Source: Margaritifera margaritifera (lineage: Eukaryota > Mollusca > Bivalvia > Unionida > Margaritiferidae). Taken from it: a stretch of DNA of 64,000 nt. The position numbers and the translations under genes were made by a program. Under the pieces are notes generated by a model. It worked only from the letters and a program-made list of their open reading frames with translations. It did not search any database and had not been told where the DNA came from. Numbering within the stretch: position 1 is the first letter of the stretch; each line of letters opens with the position of its first letter. This document shows, piece by piece, positions 41,101 through 53,100 of the stretch. The DNA lies in the NCBI GenBank assembly GCA_029931535.1, contig JAQPZY010001346.1, positions 1,984,001 to 2,048,000 on the forward strand, written 5' to 3'.

Positions 41101-44100
41101 ATGGATGGATGGACAGCTCAATTACTATAGGGTTCTGCTGACTTTGTCCAGATCATGAATCATCTCATTAATATGCATGGGTCTTGCTCATCATCAAATC
41201 TTGTCTGAGAAACTGACGATACTGTATATATAAGCATATATTCCAAGTCTGACTAAAACTGTATCATAAATATGGCCTCCAGCATGGTAACAAGCTCAGC
41301 CAATCTGGTTCAAGATCTCATCAATATGAGTATATCATGCACATCATCATAGTCATCCGAAATCTTGATAATATAAGCCCATATTCCAAATTTGATCAAA
41401 ATCGGATCAGAAATATGGCATTCAGAGTGATAACAAGCAATTGTTGATGGACAGACAATAGACACAGGGTTTAATTAATAAGCTTGTAATGCCTTAACAG
41501 CCTAGTAAGATAGAATCCCTTGAAGTGAAATCCCTTGAAGTGACTGACACTCTAATGGGTGAAAAGAATATACAGGAATTCAAGATAAGACCATTTCTTC
41601 CTCTTAACTGCTGAGTGCTGACACCATCTCTGATATTATTCAGCGATAACAAGATTTTCAAATTAGCTACTGTGGTGGACATATTGGATGTCAGATTGGC
41701 ACCATTTTCATTTAGGACAAAGGAGACATCATTAGAAGTCTTTTGGTCAAAACCCCATGTCACAATGATCATCCATTCAGAAGAAGTAGTGACAGCAAGG
41801 TTTTCATGACAGCCGTCATGGCAGCCATATTGGATGTATGACTGGCACCAATTTCATTTAGAACCATCTAGGTGTCATAAGAAGTATATTGCTGAAAACC
41901 CCATGTTGATATAGCCATCCATTTGGGGGTAGAGATAACAATATTTTCAAGATAGCCACCATGGTGACCATATTGTGGGTTAGTCATTTTCATTTAGTAC
42001 CAAGTAGACACCATAAGAACTCTTCTGATGAAAACCCCACTTCAAAATGACTTTCCCTTTGAGAGGTGTAGCTGAAAAAAGATTTTCAGGGTGGCCACAT
42101 ATTGGACATCAGATCTGGAACATTTTAATTTAAGATCAGCAAAACATTATAAGAAGTCTTTTAGTGAAAACCCCATGATGATATGACCTTTCATTCAGGA
42201 GAAGTAGTGATAAAAAGATTTTAAAGCTGGCTACTATGGCAGCCATATTAGACCCCAGATCAGCACCATGTTCATTTAGGACCAAGTAGACACCTTAAGA
42301 AGCCTTTTGGTGAAAACCCCATGTCAATATGACTTTCCATTCAGGAGGAGAAGTGACAAAAAGATTTTCTAGATGGCTGCTGTGAGAGCCATACTGGACA
42401 TCAAATTGGCACCATTTTCAGTTAGGACCACACAGACATCACAAGAAGTCTTTTAGTGAAAACCTCATGTTGATACAACCATCCATTCAGGAGGAGTAGT
42501 GATAACAAGATTTTCAAGATGGCCACTGTGTAGTGGCCATATTGGACGTCACATTGGCACCATATTCATTTAAGACCAACTGGAAATCATAAGAAGTCTT
42601 TTGGCAAAAACCCCACATCAATATATAACCTTCTGCTCAGGAGGAGTTGTCATAAAAAGATTTTCAAGATGGCTGCAATGGAGGCCACACTGGACTTCAA
42701 TCAGCACCATTATTATTTAAGACCAAGTAGACATCATAACAAGTCTTTTAGTGAAAAACCCATGTTGATATGGCCATCCATGTAGGAGGAGTAGCAATAA
42801 CAAGATTTTCAACATGGTCACTGTGGCAGCAATTTTGCAGCCCAGATCTCACAGCATTTTCATTTAGGATGAACAAGATATGATAAGAAGTCTTTTACTG
42901 AAAACTCTATGTTGATATAACCATCCATGTAAAGTTTCATTCTCCAAGTAGTTTAGGAGGAGTAGCGACAACAAACTTGTGCTAATGGACAGAGGGATGA
43001 CTGACAACAGACCATCCCATAAGCTCTTCTGGTCTATGACCTGTGGAGCTAAATATATCAAGGCTGAATGCAACACTTGTGGTCCCTAAATTTACCCAGG
43101 CATGCACTGGCACCTATAGTACATCTGGTTGTAATACATGCTACTAAGTAAGAGTTTGAGCCAGCAGATGGGCAGAATGATGCACAGAGTAGAAAATGAA
43201 GAAAACTATAGATAACCGTTTCTTTGAAATATGTGGTAAAAATTTGCCTGTTTTTAATGTTACTAATCAAACAATGTCAAAAACCAGTTTTATATCAATA
43301 ACTTCTGTATATCCTTACACAGCCAGAGTTGTCAGTGATGGGAACATAACATAGGGCCTTGCATGCCAAAATTTGCTCAGAGGACCTTTGCTGAAACAAC
43401 TGTGGGTGTTCCCAACAATTACGAGCAGTAACTCAACTGTTTTGAACATGATGATGTTAAATAATCGCAATCAAACCTACACAAGATTTCATCAATATAA
43501 AACTGCACACTAAATGCGTTTGAAATCCAGTTGTGCCTGTTATTGTTACACTTAAGAATCCAAAGTCTGAAAATATCAGGCCCATCACTCTACTAATTAC
43601 TGATATTGAATGCTGGCAATTTATCCCATGTGAAGCTGACATCTGAAAATCAACCTCATCTGAAGCTCGTCAACATACAGCTGCATACCATCAGTGATTT
43701 CTCCAGGATTTTCACACAGAGGGGGAATTCCCTCTCTGGCATTTTCATAAAGGCTGCATTTTACATTTTTAAGTGGAACAGTTTTATATGAGATTAGTAT
43801 CTATGAATAGACACTTTTTTAGTAACTTTGAACAAACATGTGATCAACAACTTTTAAAAGAATAAAGATAAAACTTAACAGTTGTTTATCTTCATTATTG
43901 ACACAGCAGCAGCAATCGTATGCCATGATAATGGTACTACTCTGTATGTATTAGAACTAAATAAACAGCAGAGACATAACAGTTGTTTATCTTCATTATT
44001 GGCACAATGGCAGCAATTGTGCATTATGGCAATGGCACTACTTCATATGCATTAAAACTCCATGAACTGAGACATTATCACCAAATAAGAAAAACCGCAT

Positions 44101-47100
44101 GTCCACTATTGTACAGCCTCAACAAGTGCAGTTGGTAAAAACACTTGTAATAACTAGATAATCAACGAAAGTATCTCATTGCTCAATTGCAAAAGTCACA
44201 TAGCAAGTGCTTGATTATGGTGGTGGATCTAGAAGTCAAGCACTTACATGATCAGATTAAGATTTCTTAATAAAAATGAATGTTACAGGTTTTGTTATGC
44301 TCAAAGCAAAACGACTGTTAAGATTGTTATGTGGTTGCTCATTGTTGATGGGGAATTCACTACATTTCAGGGGAATTCACACAAATTTGCATCATGGAGA
44401 AAACACTGCACCATATTTGGCTGAAATCCAACAATCCTTCGTAAGTAAAGCTGCAGAAAGAAAACTTGAGTGAAATGGATAATCAAGACATAACTCTCTT
44501 AAATGACAACATATATTTGAAAATAAAACTCATTTGGAGTTTCAATAATATAAAGCTGCATACCCAATTTGGTTTAAATCTAACCATCGCTGCTTACATT
44601 AGGCTGTGGAAACAAAAGTTTAGGAGGACAAGCAATGATCAGGTCACAAGCCCTCTACATGATGCAACTGATTCATGCTGGAAATCCAACTCATCTAAGA
44701 TCTTGTCAATATATAGCTACATATCAAATTTGGTTGAAATCAAAAATCTTTTGTGAACTTATGCTGTGAAACCCTAAAAACATGAGGCACAAGTGGGCCT
44801 GAGATCACTCACTTGGTTGACATCTGCCTACTAGCCAAATGCTAGGGCTGTTAGTGGCCAAGAAATCTGGATCAGTAGGACCCATTCTAAATCCAACAAT
44901 CCTTATTAAAGTAAAGCTGTTGAAAAAAATTTTGTTTAGGTTTCTTCAATTGCTGTTGATTGCACATGTTATGGAAACAATTGTTTCAATGTTTTTCTAT
45001 TTTTTATATCTTCATCCATATTTGATAACACTTGGCAGCATTTGTCTAACACTGAAAGGTCTTTATGCCACGATGCTTGTTGTCATAGTGGGTCAAATTC
45101 CAGCATTCCCACTCACTTTTGTAGCTGGGGATACCTGCAGCTCCTAATTGTCTAAACAGAGTGTATGCGGATATACTGAGGGGTACAGTGGTTCGTAAAT
45201 CGGATATGTTGCAAATAATAGTGTGATATGTATAATTCATGATACAGAATCTACTAACAGGGACTTAAGGTCAGATATTTTTGCTTTAATTCTTAACCAT
45301 GGCCATAATCATGATAAGATGTAAAATTTAACAACTGATCAGATAGCTTGAAACATTCCCATTTCATAGCATGCCAAATATAATCCATGTGTCTCATTTA
45401 TCTTCACTTGTTTTGGGCAGTAGTTTCAAAATTTATTTCAGTCATGACCTCAATAACAGACCCATCATATGCCTTCTTTTCAGTAGCCAAGTATCTTTGA
45501 AAAAACAAATTTCTGTACTGTGCAATCAGTATGCATGAAAAAAACAAACCACCAGACTCATCTGCATAACATGGCCACCCTAGATGACATTAATGAACAA
45601 GCAATATGACTGGATAATGATGTAATCCAAAACCAATGGGCATTGATTCACAGAAGACTATCTTGATCTACAACCTGCTTGATAGGTAGTCCAGCAGACC
45701 AGAGGCAAGCAGCTTGTTGATCATAATCACAAATTTGCATATGGAGAGAACTTTGTAAATGTGTACAAAAAATGTCTTTCTTTTATGTTTGCTCCAAAAA
45801 TGATATGCACAGAACTTACCTGATATATGTGTCATTCTTCTTGTATTCATACACACATACAGTCTTCTTTACAAACGTATGCACAAAGCACAAAGTTTGT
45901 GTTAATTATGTACTGTAGTACATGAACAAGAATGTTGAATTCTATGGAGCATTATTTTGAAATTTTGAAATAAAATTGTTTAAATCTTTTCTTATTCATT
46001 GTAATGCAGCCATATTTGATGCCAGAATAACACCATTTGTACAAAATTGAAAGTCCTTTGAGCTAAAATGCTTTCTGTCAAATTTTAATAAAACTGTTGA
46101 ACCAATTTTAAGATGAAGTCATTTAAAGGTCTTCCTATATTTAGTAACAGCAGCAATGATGTTGGATGAATATAATTGGTACAAATCTAAAAGCCCTTCA
46201 TGACAGAATGCTTCATGTTAAATTTGATCAAATTCTGTTCAGAGATCTTTTAGTTGTTTTAAAGATTTTTCTATTTTTAGCAATGGTGGCCCTATTTGAT
46301 TGTTAATAGGCAATATTTGTACAAACTTAAAAGCCCTTCATGCCAGGATGCTTTCTGTCAAATTTGGTTGAGCAGTTTCTGAGAAATCGTTTAACAGTTT
46401 TTCTATTTTTGGCAGTGACTGCAATATTTGACAGTGGATCAGCATCATTTGTATGAACTTGTAAAGCCCTTCATACCATGATGCTTTCTTTAATTTGGAC
46501 AAATTCTGTTCAGCAGTTTTTGAAAAGCAAATATCAAATATATTTTAACTTTATTAACTTCCACCATATTTGATGCAGAGATGTGCCAGGATTTTATCTA
46601 AAGGGGGGAGCTCCCCCCTTGTCACCAAAATAAGGGGGGAGTAGAAAAAAAATGAGGGTGAGGAGGAAATGGCCAGAATTCAATATTTACCTCACACATA
46701 ATTATCCGTCTCTTTCTTTTTTCCTGCTCTATTGAAATCAAAATCCTCAAAAGATGTCACCTCTAGTTGTATACACATTAATCTGTTGATCAATTCTGAG
46801 ATTAATTTGTTCCATATCTGTGTATGAATATTGTTCTGTGTTGATAACCCTCTTTCACGTATGCATAGCTAGCTAAGCCAGCTTGAACAAGTTGGAAAAA
46901 TGTTCTTTATGGTTGTTATGTACAATTTTCAGCAGCTCATAGGTACTGTCTCTTGGATATCTCTGCTCCAAAATAATATTTTTCACTAACAAGAGCTCTG
47001 GCAAAGGTTCACTTTCTTGAATAATTGCTTTGCTGACTACTACATGTATGCCATATTTCTGATCTGTTCCACAATTTTGTATTAGGGTTTTAAGTCCATC

Positions 47101-50100
47101 AATGCCATAGTCAGCTTGTTCAGAGTTATTCTGATTAAAAATAAATATCCTTAATTTTTCATTTCTTTTTAGATTTTTATTTATACCATTTATCTTAACC
47201 CTTAGAGTGCTATATAGTTTTGTAGCACAAGATACCTCAAGGCAGAATTGTTTGAGAAAAGAAATGAAAAGTTGCACTCTACTTTTAAATTGCCTGTACC
47301 TAAATTAGGCTTAGTATTCTACCTTTTTGACATTTAATTTTAAAGGACCATTTAACAGGGGGTTGACCGGCATGCCGTCTGTTTTTGTCCATCTAGCATG
47401 TACATCGGACTCATATTCAACATCATTTTCAGGTTCAAAATTACTCACTGGTATTTCCAGTAACACTTTCCGGGCTCCAATAATCTCATATACTTCAAAA
47501 CTTTAAAAATCATTGTCATCATTGCTATCATAAACCACTATTTGCCTAACGAAATTGTCGGCTGAAAATCAACCATGTTGCAAGTCAGCCATTTGGGATT
47601 TTCTAGGGGCCCCTACTTTAAACAAGCATTTGTAAAACTTCCTTCAGGAATGCAAGGATAAAACCCGACAATGCTTGTTCCAGGGCCCAATACGCCAATC
47701 AAATTTAGTTTAACAACTGTTCATATCAAGCCAAACGATTTGTAAACAGTTGCCTACCGGAAAAAAGACTGATAATGAGACAAGCACTACGAGACTTCTA
47801 CAGGTGGCGTGACTTATGCCCCGACAAACACTTTAAGGATTAACAGTTAAATAAAAATTGTATACTCTGCAGAATACATTTTTATATGCGCGACTTTAAA
47901 CTAATTTGCAGGAGTTCTCGCACATCACTACTTTCCAAGTGCGCTAATTCATACAAATTGTGCACGATTTGCACAGTTGCACACCCTGGCAGCATCTCTG
48001 TGATGGCAGATAAGCATCATTTGTATAATCTTGAAAGCCCTTCATGCCAGGATCGTATCTACCAAATTTGGTTGAAATCTGTCCCGTCGCTTTTTTAGAT
48101 ACAGCAAGTGCTGACAGACACACAACAGATGACAAATGATGAACAACGGATGTAGGGCCATATCATAAGCTCACCTGGTCTTATGGCCAGGTGAACTAAA
48201 CATAGGAGGGCAGGCAATCAAGGGTCACAACTCCTCTAAATGACAATGTGGAACACAGGAAATCAAACTAATTCAAGATCTTATCAACATAAAGCTGCAT
48301 ATCAAATCTGGTTGAAATGTGAACATTTCTTAGTGAAGTTACACTAAGGAAACTAACAAACAGGAAAACAACCAATCAAAGACTGTAACACTTCTGAATA
48401 ATGACATGAAACATCAAAAATCATTTAAGGTCTCTTCAGTACAGAGCTGCATATCCAATATGGTTGAAATCCAACAATTATGCTGTGGAAACAAAAAAAT
48501 ACGAAGATATACAGTTAGGGGTCATAACACCTCTAAGTGACAATATGGAATGCTGAAAATCAAAGTTACCTTTGGGCTTATCAAAATAATGCTCAATACA
48601 AAATTAAATTAAAACTCAACAATCTTTTGTAATGTTATACTACAGAAACTAAAAGTTTAGGAGAATGGGAAATCAGGGGCAATAACTCCTGTAAATGGCA
48701 ACCTTGAATGCTGGAAATCAAATTAATTCGAGATCTCATTAATATAAAGCTGTCTGCCAATTTTGTTTGAAATCTAACAATCCTTCGTATAGTTATGCAG
48801 AGGAACATTGGGCAACCAGGGTCTCCACTAAATGGCAACATACAATGCTAAAAATTAAACTCGTCTAAGGTCTTACCAATATAAATATGCATGCCTAATT
48901 TGTTTTAAATCCAATTATCCCTTGTTAAGTTATCTTGTAAAAACCAAATAGCTAATGGACAGACAGACTGGTAGATGCACTAACTGATTATTATGAGACT
49001 CTGTTGGGATCTATAAACAATTCAAAATAAATACCTCTCATCTGGTTTTTGAACTGCTACTCTGCACACATCTCTCAAGGCAAATATGGCATCACCGACA
49101 TTCTGTGCATAGAAAATGAATGATGATTATCTTAGTAACGTTGGATTTGATTGGAAAATATGCAATATTTACATGTAACTGAGCACAACTAGAAAATGTA
49201 CAATGTGTACATTACCTAATACCTAAAATAACCCACAAAGACAATGTCTTGACCCCTACGGACAAACTGTGAAAGAAGACAATGTTCCAGGAGCTAAATT
49301 GTCATTCAGTCAGATAGAAAGTCACACTGTTATATAAATGAAAGGGTGGTTACATAGATGATATTTGCTGTATCAAGTGAATAACAGATATATTTCATGG
49401 AGTGGGTGAAAATAATTGAGTTTTTCACCCCCTAGATGAAACATATCGCTTATTCACTCAGAACAAGAAAATTTTCTTTTTATTTTATGCTCAAACATAT
49501 TGGCTAGCAATATGTATAACAGACTGAATTAGCAGATTTCTTACATTATCACACACAATAATGTCAGCTGTTTACCATTTACGTTCTGCTGTGTTTGGTG
49601 TATATTCACACAGAAAATATGAGTAGTAACATAATTCTCTTTCCAAATTCAAGGTAAAAAAGCACAAAAACAACAAAACTGAAGAAATAAAAAATTAGCA
49701 TGTTGTGGGATTCAAACCTGGTACTCCTGCATGACAGATGGCCTTTCTTACAAGACCAAGCAAGTGACAAAATGGTGGATTATATTTCTTGGTCATAATA
49801 TTATCAATGTATATTGACCACATTGAAATAACATTTGTGATAATTCACTGGAGAATAATTACAAACATTTATTTCTCTTGGAAATCCACTAATTCACAGA
49901 CTAGCATAAAATAAAATGCCATCTCCCTACAAATGGAAACCAAAGTAAATTTAAATTCTTCTATATATGGGTAAGTAAAAGAGTAGACATAAGAATAAAA
50001 TGAATGAAGAATGAACAAATAAACGAAGGAACAATAAATGAATATAAGAAAAGAGAGACGAATAGGAGAATTACAAAAGATATGAATTTACACATGAATG

Positions 50101-53100
50101 AGAATAAACAAGAGGATAATAAATGACCACAATATTTCGCAAATGGATATTCTAATTTTACTGAAACCAGGAAGGGAACTACAATGTACAATTTATGACA
50201 TAAATGGAGATTACTTTTTAATGGGTGTTTTATTTAGTGTTTTTATTAGACCAAGCAATGGAACAAATATCTCAGCTGATAAATAACTGATCTCCACTAA
50301 TCTGAGGACTTAAAGACTATAAAACAAGTCTTTATTTGTTTAATCTACTAAAACTGCTTTTTATTTTGTCCTTGTGTGTTCTTTGTACACATTGGATATG
50401 AGCAGAGCAACATAGTTGACAAAGTATAAGCCATGGTTTAGCGAAAGCATCACATTGTGTACACTCCAATGTTGTTTTGTTTTTCTGAAAGCAATATGGC
50501 AGTGCACACAAAATATTGTGGGTAAATGACATCAATTCTATTTATGGCAACACGGTGAATTTGCAATCTGCCCTATTAACACCCCCAGACCACAAACCAA
50601 TCTTCAATTCATGGACACCCCACAATCTTGACCTTTCACTTTTCACCATGGATTACTAGGTATGACTGATATCTCTTGGCACCATATTCTTGAAACTTTT
50701 TGTGCACAGAACTCAACCTCAATCTAAAATATACCATGGTTTCTTTTATTTCCGAGTGTATACATTTTCCTGGTTTTGTAAAAACAAATGACTTTTTCAT
50801 GGGTACTTGAATTCATGGATTTCCTTCTGTCAAAGTTTGTATATTTTAAAGTATTTCATTTCATATATTAACCTCTACAAATACACAAAATAAAGAATAC
50901 AAAAGTACAAAACTGTGTCAAAAAGAAAGAATGGTTGCTTGAATGGTGGTTAAAACAATACTACCTCAGGTATGAGCACAAATCAATGCCAGCCAAGATC
51001 AATCACTTACACTGAAAGCTCAACATCAAACAGAGCCAATGCAGCCCTCAACACTGAACAGAGCGGTTACTGAAGCACATCAATATGATCTTTTACTGAA
51101 ACCACTGTTCATACAGTTGTACCACCCCTATATTAGGACAATCATGACATTAACACAGTAGCTGATGACTGGTAAAATTGAATTTATGTGGATAATATCA
51201 TCATTCCATTTATGAATCAAAAACATGATGAACATCTTCTTGTTCAGTGCAATCAGCAGGCTGTGGCAATCTTTTGTGTACAAATCCATCGAAGTGCAAT
51301 GATGCTAACTTTTTGAAACTGGAAGACAACAGAATCACTCCTTTGTTTGTGCCTGTCTCATGCACGGACAAACTCCAACCCTTTGACTTGGCATTAAGCA
51401 AATACTACAAAGAAAAACTGAAGCCACACTTCCACTGACATGCAACACAGGTCATAGAGACCATGAGGTGAATATGAAAATGACACTGATCAAGATCAAT
51501 GGACTTTATCATTGGACCTTCAAACATTAAAACATAGGCCGATTCATTAATGGATAATCGCGGGTCATGAAGGAATGTCTGAGAAATCAGATCTAATTAT
51601 CCATGGCTTTGAGAAAGCTTGACTTGTGTAATTCTGCAATTTCAGGATTATTCACTTTTTTTTTGTGTCAAATGTTTGTGTCTACCAGGTGACTAAATTG
51701 ACATGATGTTTATTCAGTGGTTTGTCCTAAAATAACTGAAGTGAGATATGTAATAAGCGCATATACATAGTTTGTAATTAGTACTTGTACTTCAAGCAAT
51801 AGTTCTAGTATTTTAAAGTCTTGTTGTTCCTTTGGATTAAAATGTGCAGATGAAATGATATGTGCCTCCAGAAAGATTTAAATTTTAACAGAAAAATTAG
51901 CTACCTGGAATTAGAAGTGCTTACATTTATCTATTCTTTGTGTTGATTACTCATTCAGTGGTTAAAACTTAAATCACAGAGAATTGCATCTGAATGAAGA
52001 AATGATGTAAATAAGCATCAAATATAATTTTTGTGGATCATTTTGTTATTCATTCTTTCATTTTCAATTTATACTAGTATTTAAATACTTTATGTTCTTG
52101 CCTTTCTCTCTATCCTTACTATAATGTTTGTGTTTTTGTAGTGAGAGGCAAAGACCTGTTTCTACAGACACGTTTATTCCATGGCATACATACTACAACT
52201 GACCCACTTGTCAGACCTACATCTAGCATCCTATATATTAGCCTTATCTCTGGTCTCTAGGTTGCTGATTCAGCAGAGGGAAAGTTTATATTACCATATA
52301 GCACTGCTTCTAGAACACTACACTGATCTCACACCACTTTGATTGAGGCAGTGAATGGAACCAACAGTTACATGTATACATACATGTGAACTGGAACAAT
52401 ATAAAATGCTTTATAATCTTTTTTTATAATTTTTTTTGTTCCCAACAGGGTTAAAATAAAACAAACATATTTAAAAGATAATATTTTATCTCAGTGATCA
52501 AGCTGAATTAGTAAATGGCTGCGATTTTTTAATCGCTAGGAATGTACAAGTCAGAAATGGGGGGAGGGAAGGGCTTTCTGCATCAGTTACATGTGGCTCA
52601 TTTTTTTGTTGAGTCCATAAATTCGTGGTTCGAAGCAACCATGAAATCCACAAAAATTGGTACTCCAGAAAAAATAATTAAACCACAGTAGTTACAATCA
52701 TAGAACTTTCAAGATTTTCTTAACTTGTGTCTCTCTCTCGGATTCTCAAACTTCATTGACCTAAATATACACAATGTCTTGTACCTGATTTGGAGGTTTT
52801 CAACCTGAGTTCAAGTTTTGTACTCAAAAGTCTCAAGGATATGGGGCCTGATGAAACTATGTTCAAAGTCTGAAGACAATTTACTGATGCAAAGAGATGT
52901 AGCCCTTTCAATAACATCATAAGAAGTCTTTTAGTGAAACCTCCATGTCCATTAAAGACCATCTGCTCAGAAGGAGTAATGATAACAAGATTTCAAGATG
53001 GCCAATATGGTGGCAATACTGGATATACTATTTGGATTTAAGATCAAGTAGACAGCATTATAAATCTTTTAGTGAAAACCCCAAGCCAATATGACTATCC

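Noticed and set aside
47740..47860. THAP-domain-like string (RWRDLCPDKHF) on the plus strand
   Set aside because: It lacks the C2CH spacing and AVPTIF box, is followed by a stop, and lies at the right end of the hAT-like element.
49695..49770. Possible tRNA gene on the minus strand
   Set aside because: Only a B-box-like string and part of an arm are present; no acceptor stem pairing could be drawn. Possibly a SINE head.
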